NCBI GenBank assembly: GCA_028752905.1
Contig: JAQNBH010000017.1
Span: forward strand, 37,898,929 to 37,962,928
Length of the DNA stretch: 64,000 bases
Direction: 5' to 3'
Source: Cladorhizidae sp. MBARI D1340-BT2
Taxonomy: Eukaryota; Porifera; Demospongiae; Poecilosclerida; Cladorhizidae
Position 1 is the first letter of the stretch, and each line of letters starts with the position of its first letter. The notes beneath the pieces are model-generated. The model searched no databases. It was given only the letters and a program-made list of their open reading frames with translations, and was not told the DNA's origin. This document shows, piece after piece, positions 1-15,400 of the stretch. Both the position numbers and the translations under genes were made by a program.

Positions 1-486
1 GTGGTCACATTTGGAAGGGCACTTCCTGTAACGGACTGAGGTGGGCCTTATTTCAGATGACGGGGTTTAAGTTCAAATATCAGAGTTGAGATCGTTTTCG
101 AGGTCAAAGTTCAAATTTAGAATACCAGTCAACACTGATATGGGCAACAGCACGTGCTAAGTATAGGAAAGTGGTCCAACCGAACCAGACTTGGGCTGAA
201 GCAGGTTTGGATGCATACTAGCCACAACTCGGCAAGTAGTTTGCTCCTGACATCTACCTACATAGGTACGATTGAAATGTTATTATCTTATGTTATAATT
301 TTCAAGTGAGTAGCAGCGACAACCTCTAAACAAATACTGGCAGAGATATGAAACTAGTATTTCCTTCCTTCTTTAATTTATCTTCAAACGAAGTATGGTG
401 TAAAAATTAACAAATATACCGAGTTCATTAACACCTAGTTATATACAATATTTACACACGCATTTATTATTTGGGGGGGGGGGGGG
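1..486. other. Intronic sequence upstream of the first visible CHAF1B exon
   Basis: Non-repetitive AT-rich sequence with no exon that I can support. It is presumably CHAF1B intron, because the first visible exon starts in mid-protein at 2466. A run of G residues at about 474-489 separates it from the minisatellite that follows. Confidence 0.5.
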
Positions 487-2422
487 GGGCACACTAATAT
501 ACATGTGTGGCACGCCATTATAGCCTGCACGCTACTACATGTGGCACTACCAGTATGCACATCATTATAGCGCAGTACTAATACATGTGGCACTACCAGT
601 ATGCATATCATTATAGCCTGCACACTAATACATATGGCACTAACAGTATGCACATCATTATAGCCTGCACACTAATACATGTGGCACTACCAGTATGCAC
701 ATCATTATAGCCTGCACACTAATACATGTGGCACTACCAGTATGCACATCATTATAGCCTGCACACTAATACATGTGGCACTACCAGTATGCACATCATT
801 ATAGCCTGCACACTTACATGTGGCACTACCAGTATGCATATCATTATAGCCTGCACACTAATACATGTGGCACTACCAGTATGCACATCATTATAGCCTG
901 CACACTAATACATGTGGCACTACCAGTATGCACATCATTATAGCCTGCACACTAATACATGTGGCACTACCAGTATGCACATCATTATAGCCTGCAAACT
1001 AATACATGTGGCACTACCAGTATGCACATCATTATAGCCTACACACTAATACATGTGGCACTACCAGCATGCACATCATTATAGCCTGCACACTGATACA
1101 TGTGGCACTACCAGTATGCACATCATTATAGCCTGCACACTAATACATGTGGCACTACCAGTATGCATATCATTATAGCCTGCACACTAATACATGTGGC
1201 ACTACCAGTATGCATATCATTATAGCCTGCACACTAATACATGTGGCACTACCAGTATGCACATCATTATAGCCTGCACACTAATACATGTGGCACTACC
1301 AGTATGCACATCATTATAGCCTGCACACTAATACATGTGGCACTACCAGTATGCACATCATTATAGCCTGCAAACTAATACATGTGGCACTACCAGTATG
1401 CACATCATTATAGCCTACACACTAATACATGTGGCACTACCAGCATGCACATCATTATAGCCTGCACACTAATACATGTGGCACTACCAGTATGCACATC
1501 ATTATAGCCTGCACACTAATACATGTGGCACTACCAGTATGCACATCATTATAGCCTGCACACTTACATGTGGCACTACCAGTATGCATATCATTATAGC
1601 CTGCACGCTACTACATGTGGCACTACCAGTGTGCACATCATTATAGCCTGCACACTAATACATGTGGCACTACCAGTATGCATATCATTATAGCCTGCAC
1701 GCTGATACATGTGGCACTACCAGTATGCACATCATTATAGCCTACACACTAATACATGTGGCACTACCAGTGTGCATATCATTATAGCCTGCACACTAAT
1801 ACATGTGGCACTACCAGTATGCACATCATTATAGCCTGCACACTAATACATGTGGCACTACCAGTGTGCATATCATTATAGCCTGCACACTAATACATGT
1901 GGCACTACCAGTATGCACATCATTATAGCCTACACACTAATACATGTGGCACTACCAGTATGCACATCATTATAGCCTGCACACTAATACATGTGGCACT
2001 ACCAGTATGCATATCATTATAGCCTGCACACTAATACATGTGGCACTACCAGTATGTATATCATTATAGCCTGCACACTAATACATGTGGCACTACCAGT
2101 ATGCACATCATTATAGCCTGCACACTAATACATGTGGCACTACCAGTATGCACATCATTATAGCCTGCACACTAATACATGTGGCACTACCAGTATGCAC
2201 ATCATTATAGCCTGCACACTAATACATGTGGCACTACCAGTGTGCACATCATTATAGCCTGCACACTAATACATGTGGCACTACCAGTATGCACATCATT
2301 ATAGCCTGCAAACTAATACATATGGCACTACCAAGCACATCATTATAGCCTGCACACTAATACATGTGGCACTACCAGTGTGCGTATTATTATAGCCTGC
2401 ACACTAATACATGTGGCACTGG
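487..2422. repeat. 47-bp minisatellite, about 40 copies
   Basis: Head-to-tail copies of a 47-bp unit marked by ACATGTGGCACTACCAGTAT and the following CATCATTATAGCCTGCACAC. Variants are mostly single-base changes, with a few copies shortened by 3 bp. The array stops about 43 bp before a CHAF1B splice acceptor, so it fills the 3' end of that intron. Open frames here, such as that at 435-653, are repeat artefacts. Confidence 0.97.
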
Positions 2423-2465
2423 CACCTGTGATGTGTTGCTCCCGCTGTTCTCTCTCTGTGTGCAG

Positions 2466-2568
2466 GAAGGTGACGCCAAGCACTGCAGAATGTGGATTGA
2501 TGAGGGACTGAATTCTTTTTTCCGTAGGTTGTCGTTCACTCCGGATGGGTCGTTCCTCATAGCTCCAG
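2466..2568 (+). CDS. CHAF1B: CHAF1B exon a (WD-repeat region)
   Basis: Acceptor TGTGTGCAG ends at 2465 and donor CCAG|GTAATG follows 2568. The exon starts in phase 0 and encodes 34 residues plus one base, including [13 protein letters not shown]. Near-copies of its last 20 bases and of the donor are repeated just downstream. Confidence 0.93.
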
Positions 2569-5500
2569 GTAATGCCTAGAGCAGTTATGTTCCTCATAAC
2601 TCCAGGTAGCATAGAGCAGGTATGTTCCTCATAACTCCAGGTAGCCATAGAGCAGTTATGTTCCTCATAACTCCAGGTAGCATAGAGCAGGTATGTTCCT
2701 CATAGCTCCAGGTAATACTGTAGAACAGTGTGAGTAAACTCAAGATTGTGGTTGGTTTGCTATAGTCTGCATGCTAAGCAGACTAGCCTCATCTCACTAA
2801 TGTCAGCAGCCAGTGAGGTTCTCCAGCTCGTACTACTATAGTCTCCTTAGCATGCAGACTAGCCTCATCTCACTAATGTCAGCAGCCAGTGAGGTTCTCC
2901 AGCTCGTACTATAGTCTCCTTAGCATGCAGACTAGCCTCATCTCACTAATGTCAGCAGCCAGTGAGGTTCTCCAGCTCGTACTATAGTCTCCTTAGCATG
3001 CAGACTAGCCACATCTCACTAATGTCAGCAGCCAGTGAGGTTCTCCAGCTCGTACTATAGTCTCCTTAGCATGCAGACAAGCCTCATCTCACTAATGTCA
3101 GCAGCCAGTGAGGTTCTCCAGCTCGTACTATAGTCTCCTTAGCATGCAGACTAGCCTCATCTCACTAATGTCAGCAGCCAGTGAGGTTCTCCAGCTCGTA
3201 CTATAGTCTCCTTAGCATGCAGACTAGCCACATCTCACTAATGTCAGCAGCCAGTGAGGTTCTCCAGCTCGTACTATAGTCTCCTTAGCATGCAGACTAG
3301 CCTCATCTCACTAATGTCAGCAGCCAGTGAGGTTCTCCAGCTCGTACTATAGTCTCCTTAGCATGCAGACTAGCCTCATCTCACTAATGTCAGCAGCCAG
3401 TGAGGTTCTCCAGCTCGTACTATAGTCTCCTTAGCATGCAGACTAGCCTCATCTCACTAATGTCAGCAGCCAGTGAGGTTCTCCAGCTCGTACTATAGTC
3501 TCCTTAGCATGCAGACTAGCCTCACCTCACTAATGTCAGCAGCCAGTGAGGTTCTCCAGCTCGTACTATAGTCTCCTTAGCATGCAGACTAGCCTCATCT
3601 CACTAATGTCAGCAGCCAGTGAGGTTCTCCAGCTCGTACTATAGTCTCCTTAGCATGCAGACTAGCCACATCTCACTAATGTCAGCAGCCAGTGAGGTTC
3701 TCCAGCTCGTACTATAGTCTCCTTAGCATGCAGACTAGCCACATCTCACTAATGTCAGCAGCCAGTGAGGTTCTCCAGCTCGTACTATAGTCTCCTTAGC
3801 ATGCAGACTAGCCTCATCTCACTAATGTCAGCAGCCAGTGAGGTTCTCCAGCTCAAGTGCCAGAGCATGTAAAAATGTGCGAAACTTCACACATGCCCAT
3901 GGCCATGGTAATGACCGTAGTGATGATCCGTTCAGATGGAGACAACGGGAAATGGACCTCATGTTGGCTTAATTCAGTTAACATGAGACAGACAATGCTC
4001 CAAGCAATAGCTGTCGTTACCACACCCACCTAGAAGGCAACACATGGTGCAGCTGTGCATTAATTGGGACGAGTGAAATGGCCCACATGTGGAAGGAAGT
4101 GCTGGACTGCTATATAGCTGCATGTGTCTGTATTGTGATGCTACAGCATGTCCTGTAGCTGCATGTGTCTGTATTGTGATGCTACAGCATGTCCTGTAGC
4201 TGCATGTGTCTGTATTGTGAGCATGTCCTATAGCTGCATGTGCTGTATTGTGATGCTACAGCATGTCCTATAGCTGCATGTGTCTGTATTGTGATGCTAC
4301 AGCATGTCCTGTAGCTGCATGTGTCTGTATTGTGATGCTACAGCATGTCCTATAGCTGCATGTGTCTGTATTGTGATGCTACAGCATGTCCTATAGCTGC
4401 ATGTGTCTGTATTGTGATGCTACAGCATGTCCTATAGCTGCATGTGTCTGTATTGTGATGCTACAGCATGTCCTATAGCTGCATGTGTCAGTATTGTGAT
4501 GCTACAGCATGTCCTATAGCTGCATGTGTCTGTATTGTGATGCTACAACATGTCCTATAGCTGCATGTGTCTGTATTGTGATGCTACAGCATGTCCTATA
4601 GCTGCATGTGTCTGTATTGTGATGCTACAGCATGTCCTGTAGCTGCATGTGTCTGTATTGTGAGCATGTCCTATAGCTGCATGTGCTGTATTGTGATGCT
4701 ACAGCATGTCCTATAGCTGCATGTGTCTGTATTGTGATGCTACAGCATGTCCTGTAGCTGCATGTGTCTGTATTGTGATGCTACAGCATGTCCTATAGCT
4801 GCATGTGTCTGTATTGTGATGCTACAGCATGTCCTATAGCTGCATGTGTCTGTATTGTGATGCTACAGCATGTCCTATAGCTGCATGTGTCTGTATTGTG
4901 ATGCTACAGCATGTCCTATAGCTGCATGTGTCAGTATTGTGATGCTACAGCATGTCCTATAGCTGCATGTGTCAGTATTGTGATGCTACAGCATGTCCTA
5001 TAGCTGCATGTGTCTGTATTGTGATGCTACAACATGTCCTATAGCTGCATGTGTCTGTATTGTGATGCTACAGCATGTCCTATAGCTGCATGTGTCTGTA
5101 TTGTGATGCTACAGCATGTCCTGTAGCTGCATGTGTCTGTATTGTGAGCATGTCCTATAGCTGCATGTGCTGTATTGTGATGCTACAGCATGTCCTATAG
5201 CTGCATGTGTCTGTATTGTGATGCTACAGCATGTCCTATAGCTGCATGTGTCTGTATTGTGATGCTACAACATGTCCTATAGCTGCATGTGTCTGTATTG
5301 TGATGCTACATCATGTCCTATAGCTGCATGTGTCTGTATTGTGATGCTACAGCATGTCCTGTAGCTGCATGTGGTTGTATTGTGATGCTACAGCATGTCC
5401 TGTAGCTGCATGTGTCTGTATTGTGATGCTACAGCATGTCCTGTAGCTGCATGTGTCTGTATTGTGATGCTACAGCATGTCCTATAGCTGCATGTGTCTG

Positions 5501-7797
5501 TATTGTGATGCTACAGCATGTCCTATAGCTGCATGTGTCTGTATTGTGATGCTACAGCATGTCCTATAGCTACATGTGTCTGTATTGTGATGCTACAGCA
5601 TGTCCTGTAGCTGCATGTGTCTGTATTGTGAGCATGTCCTGTAGCTGCATGTGTCTGTATTGTGAGCATGTCCTATAGCTGCATGTGTCTGTATTGTGAT
5701 GCTACAGCATGTCCCGTAGCTGCATGTGTCTGTATTGTGATGCTACAGCATGTCCTATAGCTGCATGTGTCTGTATTGTGATGCTACAGCATGTCCTGTA
5801 GCTGCATCTGTCTGTATTGTGATGCTACAGCATGTCCTATAGCTGCATGTGTCTGTATTGGATGCTACAGCATGTCCTATAGCTGCATGTGTATGTATTG
5901 TGATGGTACAGCATGTCCTATAGCTGCATGTGTCTGTATTGTGATGCTACAGCATGTCCTGTAGCTGCATCTGTCTGTATTGTGATGCTACAGCATGTCC
6001 TATAGCTGCATGTGCTGTATTGTGATGCTACAGCATGTCCTATAGCTGCATGTGTCAGTATTGTGATGCTACAGCATGTCCTATAGCTGCATGTGTCTGT
6101 ATTGTGATGCTACAACATGTCCTATAGCTGCATGTGTCTGTATTGTGATGCTACAGCATGTCCTATAGCTGCATGTGTCTGTATTGTGATGCTACAGCAT
6201 GTCCTATAGCTGCATGTGTCTGTATTGTGATGCTACAGCATGTCCTATAGCTGCATGTGTCTGTATTGTGATGCTACAGCATGTCCTGTAGCTGCATGTG
6301 TCTGTATTGTGATGCTACAGCATGTCCTATAGCTGCATGTGTCAGTATTGTGATGCTACAGCATGTCCTATAGCTGCATGTGTCTGTATTGTGATGCTAC
6401 AGCATGTCCTGTAGCTGCATGTATCTGTATTGTGATGCTACAGCATGTCCTGTAGCTGCATGTATCTGTATTGTGATGCTACAGCATGTCCTGTAGCTGC
6501 ATGTGTCTGTATTGTGATGCTACAGCATGTCCTGTAGCTGCATGTGTCTGTATTGTGATGCTACAGCATGTCCTATAGCTGCATGTGTCTGTACTGTGAT
6601 GCTACAGCATGTCCTATAGCTGCATGTGTCTGTATTGTGATGCTACAGCATGTCCTATAGCTGCATGTGTCTGTATTGTGATGCTACAGCATGTCCCATA
6701 GCTGCATGTGTCTGTATTGTGATGCTACAGCATGTCCCATAGCTGCATGTGTCTGTATTGTGATGCTACAGCATGTCCTGTAGCTGCATGTGTCTGTATT
6801 GTGATGCTACAGCATGTCCTATAGCTGCATGTGTCTGTATTGTGATGCTACAGCATGTCCTATAGCTGCATGTGTCTGTATTGTGATGCTACAGCATGTC
6901 CTGTAGCTGCATGTGTCTGTATTGTGATGCTACAGCATGTCCTGTAGCTGCATGTGTCTGTATTGTGATGCTACAGCATGTCCTGTAGCTGCATGTGTCT
7001 GTATTGTGATGCTACAGCATGTCCTATAGCTGCATGTGTCTGTATTGTGATGCTACAGCATGTCCTGTAGCTGCATGTGTCTGTATTGTGATGCTACAGC
7101 ATGTCCTATAGCTGCATGTGTCTGTATTGTGATGCTACAGCATGTCCTGTAGCTACATGTGTCTGTATTGTGATGCTACAGCATGTCCTATAGCTGCATG
7201 TGTCTGTATTGTGATGCTACAGCATGTCCTATAGCTGCATGTGTCTGTATTGTGATGCTACAGCATGTCCTGTAGCTGCATGTGTCTGTATTGTGATGCT
7301 ACAGCATGTCCTATAGCTGCATGTGTCTGTATTGTGATGCTACAGCATGTCCTATAGCTGCATGTGTCTGTATTGTGATGCTACAGCATGTCCTGTAGCT
7401 GCATGTGTCTGTATTGTGATGCTACAGCATGTCCTGTAGCTGCATGTGTCTGTATTGTGATGCTACAGCATGTCCTGTAGCTGCATGTGTCTGTATTGTG
7501 ATGCTACAGCATGTCCTATAGCTGCATGTGTCTGTATTGTGATGCTACAGCATGTCCTATAGCTGCATGTGTCTGTATTGTGATGCTACAGCATGTCCTG
7601 TAGCTGCATGTGTCTGTATTGTGATGCAGACATGCAGCATGTCCTGGTCTCCTAGTGCACATCAGTTAGTCCATTACTTAGTTAGTGGGTTAATTATTAG
7701 TTGTTGTTGTGTTAGTTAGTTAATTCATAGTTAGTTATTAGTTAATTGGTAGTAACTTGTTTGTTAGTCGTGTTGGATAATAAGTGATGTTAATAAG

Positions 7798-7892
<95 letters not shown>

Positions 7893-8326
7893 TATTATTA
7901 CTACTACTACTACTACTATTATATTATTACTACTACTACTACTATTATTATTATTACTATTATTATTATTATAAAAGTTAATAATATAATTATCATGAAG
8001 AGCTTGTTTGTAAGTGAATTTGTTAGTTAATTATTAGTTGTTTGTTACAACCATGATAGATACATATATATAGACAAGACAACTAAAATCATAAACCACT
8101 TAATAAAGAAATGAATAAATGATAATGATAGTTAATTATTTGTTAGTTGCAGTATTTGTGTTTTTAGTAGTACTACTACTATTATATTGCTGTTATTATT
8201 ATTATTATTATTATTGTATTGCTGTTATTATTGTATTGTTGTTGTTATTATTATTGTATAGCTATTATTATTATTATTATTGTATTGCTGTTTATTATTG
8301 TATTGCTGTTATTATTATTGTATTGC

Positions 8327-8395
<69 letters not shown>

Positions 8396-8448
8396 TATAT
8401 TATTATTACTACTACTACTATTACTATTATTATTATTACTACTACTAC

Positions 8449-8542
<94 letters not shown>

Positions 8543-9341
8543 AAAGTTAATAATATAATTATCATGAAGAGCTTGTTTGTAAGTGAATTTGTTAGTTAAT
8601 TATTAGTTGTTTGTTACAACCATGATAGATACATATATATAGACAAGACAACTAAAATCATAAACCACTTAATAAAGAATGAATAAATAATGATGATGAT
8701 AATTAAGTTTGTTGGTTAGTTAATTATTTGTTAGTTGCAGTATTTGTGTTTTTTAGTAGTACTACTACTATTATTATATTGCTGTTTTTATTATTGTTGT
8801 TGTTATTATTATTACTATTTTATTATTGTATTGCTGTTATTATTATTGTATTGCTCTCATTATTATTGTATTGCTCTTATTATTATTGTATTGCTCTTAT
8901 TATTATTGTATTGCTCTTATTATTATTGTATTGCTCTTATTATTGTATTGCTGTTATTATAATTATTATTATTATTATTATTATTGTATTTTATTATTAT
9001 TATTATTTTATTATTGTATTGCTGTTATTATTATTGTATGTTATTATTGTATTGTTATTATTATTATTGTATTGCTGTTATTATTGTTGTTGTTGTTATT
9101 GTATTATTATTATTAGTATTGTATTGTTATTATTATTATTATTGTATTGCTGTTATTATTGTTGTTGTTGTTATTATTGCATTGCTGTTAGTATTATTAT
9201 TATTGTATCATTGTATTGCTGTTATTATTGTATTGCTGTTATTATTATTATTAATTATTATTATTGTTGTTGTTGTTGTTGTTGTATTATTATTATTGTA
9301 TTGCTGCTGTTATTATATTACTGCTGCTGTTATTATTATTA

Positions 9342-9403
<62 letters not shown>

Positions 9404-12400
9404 TGCTATTACATGTATTAGCATGTGTCTGAAGTTCTGGAAAGCCCCTAGTTCCTATTACAGAAGTTGCATTTCCTCTCTGCATAGACACTGATGGCCT
9501 TTGAAGGAGAAAGCTGTGAAATTTTTGTTGTTGTTGTTTATAGCAGGCAGATACGAAGCAGTGGACAGGTCAAAACATGCGACTTATGTATTCTCAAGAG
9601 CTAACTGGACGAGGTACATGGTACATGTAATATTATTCATGTCACATTCATCATAAGACATGTTATTCATAGTACATCACATACATACTGTTATTCATAG
9701 TAATCATATACATATATTCATAGTACATGTACATCACATGCATTCATAGTATGTTATTCATGGTAACCATATATTCATATCACATGCATAATGTTATTCA
9801 TAGTACGGCACATGCATAATGTTATTCATACAATTTACATAATGTTATTCATTTGCATAGTGTTATTCATAGACGTAATTTATATAATGTTATTCAGACG
9901 CCATTTATGCACATGTTATTCATAGACATTATTTACACATGATTGCTTTTTTAGTTGCAATTGTCTACAATTAATGTTAGTCATAGATAGCATCATTCAA
10001 TAATGTTATATACAGTTGACTTTGATAGTAGACTTTGATAGCATCATTATTATAGCATGCCTAAGCAGATGCAAGCATGCTCTCGGTAACTCTCCTACTG
10101 TGCTTGCACCATCTCCCGCCATTGTGCTTGGTGTTGTCTTTGTTGCTGTTGCAGGCCCGTGCTGCAGTTGCCCAGTCCTGAGAAAGCCACTGTTGTGGTC
10201 AAGTGTTGTCCCATTCCTTTCCAGCTAAAGCTCGAGCCGGCATCTTCACTGACAAGGTCACTAATATCAGTATGTAGCTTAGCACTATGTGTAATATTAG
10301 TATGTAGCTTAGCACTGTGTAATATTAGTATGTAGCTTACACTATGTGTAATATTAGTATGTAGCTTACACTATGTGTAATATTTGTATCTAGCTTACAC
10401 TATGTGTAATATTAGTATGTAGCTTAGCACTATGTGTAATATTTGTATGTAGCTTACACTATGTGTAATATTAGTATGTAGCTTAGCACTATGTGTAATA
10501 TTTGTATGTAGCTTAGCACTATGTGTAATATTAGTATGTAGCTTACACTATGTGTAATATTTGTATGTAGCTTACACTATGTGTAATATTAGTATGTAGC
10601 TTACACTATGTGTAATATTAGTATGTAGCTTAGCACTATGTGTAATATTTGTATGTAGCTTACACTATGTGTAATATTAGTATGTAGCTTACACTATGTG
10701 TAATATTTGTACATGTATGTAGCTTAGCACTATGTGTAATATTTGTATGTAGCTTAGCACTATGTGTAATATTAGTATGTAGCTTACACTATGTGTAATA
10801 TTTGTATGTAGCTTACACTATGTGTAATATTTGTATGTAGCTTACACTATGTGTAATATTAGTATGTAGCTTACACTATGTGTAATATTTGTATGTAGCT
10901 TACACTATGTGTAATATTAGTATGTAGCTTACACTATGTGTAATATTTGTATGTAGCTTACACTATGTGTAATATTAGTATGTAGCTTAGCACTATGTGT
11001 AATATTAGTATGTAGCTTAGCACTGTGTGTAATATTTGTATGTAGCTTACACTATGTGTAATATTTGTATGTAGCTTACACTATGCGTAATATTAGTATG
11101 TAGCTTACACTATGTGTAATATTAGTATGTAGCTTACACTATGTGTAATATTAGTATGTAGCTTACACTATGTGTAATATTTGTATGTAGCTTACACTAT
11201 GTGTAATATTTGTATGTAGCTTAGCACTATGTGTAATATTTATATGTAGCTTACACTATGCGTAATATTAGTATGTAGCTTAGCACTATGTGTAATATTT
11301 ATATGTAGCTTACACTATGTGTAATATTAGTATGTAGCTTACACTATGTGTAATATTAGTATGTAGCTTACACTATGTGTAATATTAGTATGTAGCTTAG
11401 CACTATGTGTAATATTTATATGTAGCTTACACTATGTGTAATATTAGTATGTAGCCTACACTATGTGTAATATTAGTATGTAGCTTACACTATGTGTAAT
11501 ATTAGTATGTAGCTTACACTATGTGTAATATTTGTATGTAGCTTACACTATGTGTAATATTAGTATGTAGCCTACACTATGTGTAATATTAGTATGTAGC
11601 TTACACTATGTGTAATATTAGTATGTAGCTTACACTATGTGTAATATTTGTATGTAGCTTACACTATGTGTAATATTAGTATGTAGCTTACACTATGTGT
11701 AATATTAGTATGTAGCTTACACTATGTGTAATATTAGTATGTAGCTTACACTATGTGTAATATTAGTATGTAGCTTACACTATGTGTAATATTTGTATGT
11801 AGCTTACACTATGTGTAATATTAGTATGTAGCCTACACTATGTGTAATATTAGTATGTAGCTTACACTATGCGTAATATTAGTATGTAGCTTAGCACTAT
11901 GTGTAATATTTATATGTAGCTTACACTATGTGTAATATTAGTATGTAGCTTACACTATGTGTAATATTAGTATGTAGCTTAGCACTATGTGTAATATTAG
12001 TATGTAGCTTAGCACTATGTGTAATATTTATATGTAGCTTACACTGCGTAATATTAGTATGTAGCTTACACTATGTGTAATATTAGTATGTAGCTTACAC
12101 TGTGTAATATTAGTATGTAGCTTACACTATGTGTAATATTTGTATGTAGCTTAGCACTATGTGTAATATTAGTATGTAGCTTACACTATGTGTAATATTA
12201 GTATGTAGCTTAGCACTATGTGTAATATTTGTATGTAGCTTACACTATGTGTAATATTTGTATCTAGCTTAGCACTATGTGTAAAAATTATCCAGCATTT
12301 TGAGTCACTCTGTATACAAAACATGGACTTAATGTTATTCATGGAAAACGTCTCTCGCTGTATACGTAATTGTGAGGCTCCATGATGTCTTCATCACTTG

Positions 12401-15400
12401 CTGTCATTTGTTAGGCTCCATGATGTCTTCATCACTTGCTGTCATTTGTTAGGCTCCATGATGTCTTCATCACTTGCTGTCATTTGTTAGGCTCCATGAT
12501 GTCTTCATCACTTGCTGTCATTTGTTAGGCTCCATGATGTCTTCATCACTTGCTGTCATTTGTTAGGCTCCATGATGTCTTCATCACTTGCTGTCATTTG
12601 TTAGGCTCCATGATGTCTTCATCACTTGCTGTCATTTGTTAGGCTCCATGATGTCTTCATCACTTGCTGTCATTTGTGAGGCTCATCACTTGCTGTCATT
12701 TGTTAGGCTCCATGATGTCTTCATCACTTGCTGTCATTTGTTAGGCTCCATGATGTCTTCATCACTTGCTGTCATTTGTTAGGCTCCATGATGTCTTCAT
12801 CACTTGCTGTCATTTGTTAGGCTCCGGTGTCTTCATCACTTGCTGTCATTAGTTAGGCTCCATGATGTCTTCATCACTTGCTGCCATTTGTTAGGCTCCA
12901 TGATGTCTTCATCACTTGCTGTCATTTGTTAGGCTCCATGATGTCTTCATCACTTGCTGTCATTTGTTAGGCTCCATGATGTCTTCATCACTTGCTGTCA
13001 TTTGTTAGGCTCCATGGTGTCTTCAGCACTTGCTGTCATTTGTTAGGCTCCATGATGTCTTCATCACTTGCTGTCATTTGTTAGGCTCCATGATGTCTTC
13101 ATCACTTGCTGTCATTTGTTAGGCTCCATGATGTCTTCATCACTTGCTGTCATTTGTGTGGCTCCATGATGTCTTCATCACTTGCTGTCATTTGTTAGGC
13201 TCCATGATGTCTTCATCACTTGCTGTCATTTGTTAGGCTCCATGATGTCTTCATCACTTGCTGTCATTTGTTAGGCTCCATGGTGTCTTCATCACTTGCT
13301 GTCATTTGTTAGGCTCCATGATGTCTTCATCACTTGCTCTCATTTGTTAGGCTCCATGGTGTCTTCATCACTTGCTGTCATTTGTTAGGCTCCATGATGT
13401 CTTCATCACTTGCTGTCATTTGTTAGGCTCCGAGATGTCTTCATCACTTGCTGTCATTTGTGAGGCTCCATGATGTCTTCATCACTTGCTGTCATTTGTT
13501 AGGCTCCATGATGTCTTCATCACTTGCTGTCATTTGTTAGGCTCCATGATGTCTTCATCACTTGCTGTCATTTGTGAGGCTCCATGATGTCTTCATCACT
13601 TGCTGTCATTTGTTAGGCTCCATGGTGTCTTCATCACTTGCTGTCATTTGTTAGGCTCCATGATGTCTTCATCACTTGCTGTCATTTGTTAGGCTCCATG
13701 ATGTCTTCATCACTTGCTGTCATTTGTTAGGCTCCATGATGTCTTCATCACTTGCTGTCATTTGTGAGGCTCCATGATGTCTTCATCACTTGCTGTCATT
13801 TGTTAGGCTCCATGGTGTCTTCATCACTTGCTGTCATTTGTGTCCTGCAGTCTGCCCTATAGGATGGTGTACGCTGTTGCCAGCTTGGACTCTGTACTCT
13901 TGTATGACACACAACACTCGGCTCCGTTTGGCTTCGTCTCAAATATCCACTACTCAGGCATCACCGACTTAGCATGGCAAGTACCACACCCACTGGGGCT
14001 TCTGTTCAAAGCCCCCTTTTGGGGGGGGGGGGGGGGGGGGGGGATTCAGGTTTGGTAACTTAGGGTGGTAGGAATATTTACGTCATACTTTTATGGTAAT
14101 TTCCAAGGAAAGAGAGCAGACCAGAGCAGCGGTCCAGAGGGAAGGTAGGAATGTCATTTCTCCTTGAAAAAACCCCATAAACTCACTTAGTAGTTACAAA
14201 AAAATAATTTTCCCTTCAGCTATGGGACAGCTGGTTGGTGGGAAAATGTCTGGCATAAATGGTTGGGTTGGGTGATGGGTGTGAATTGGTGATAATTTAT
14301 CATTGTCGTTGCTGTCGCTGTTTAACTCCACTTGTCTATAACGCTGTGGTTTATACTAGACAAAATATATCTACTGTACGACTCGTTGTCATGGTTATCT
14401 ATGGCATCTTTATGCCGCTGTTGTCATTGTAGTTCTAGTGATTATGTTGTGAGCAAGCCGTGGACTTGGACACTCCACGGATTGTCTGGGACAAAGCTTG
14501 TATCCTCACTCTGAGTAGGCAATCCTGGAGTTGTCCAACGTGCATATGATTATTGGGGAGATATCGCATTCCCTATATGGTTTGCCTATTTCAAAATGGC
14601 AGGTGGGTGGGTGGCATTTTGAATAATGGTGGAATGCCATTGCATTTAAGCCCTGGCTTTGACAGTGAGAAAGGGAAAACGCAAATAAATTCTTCTTATC
14701 ACACATGTAGTTAAATCTAACCTTGGCAACTTCTTAGTTCGGCTGATTATTAGCTCCAAAAAGACTCCCAGTTTGCTTTGAGTTACTAAGTTGGCAGCGA
14801 AAAAAACACGTAGAAAGTGTGAGAGGGGAAACCTCGAAATTCATCTTCGAGGATCCCTCACAAATCCTCTTCCTTCCTTTCTTCCCCCTCGCACAACTTG
14901 CGTACAATAAGTCTCGTTCATAAAAACCTTAAATCTGAAGACCCCTGAATGTTGCAGTGCATGTCTACGGCGAATCTGTTTCTCGATTGTGGAATAGGAT
15001 GTTTAGTGAGGATTATCTGGTCAGTTATCTCATCAACGATGTAATCAAGCTAACGCACGTGCTGTATTATACGCAGAACAATCACCCGCACTCAATTCTG
15101 TTGTTGTTAAACTGTTACCAAGTCCACAGAGGCTGTAGCTGATCCTTTGCTAGAACATCTGGCATTTGGTTGTGGAGTTCTTCTTGAGCCGGCATGGGTA
15201 CAGTCAACAATAGCAACAAGACATGGCACGTGCTGGTATGTGTAGTAAATCTCCATTTGATAAAATCTCTCAACGAACTCTCATTGATATAATAAATGCA
15301 AATAACTTTCTCAATAGTCAGCTTAAATTTGCTTACTCGACATTTTGGCAAGATGCTCTAGCCTCCATCATTATTCCTGATGAAGGCTGGAGCATCTAGC

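Noticed and set aside
480..7640. Possible CRISPR-like regular repeats
   Set aside because: Units are head to head-to-tail without unique spacers, in an intron of an animal gene: minisatellites, not CRISPR.
7784..9494. Poly-Leu, poly-Tyr and poly-Ile frames
   Set aside because: Translations of TTA/TAT/ATT triplet repeats; not proteins.
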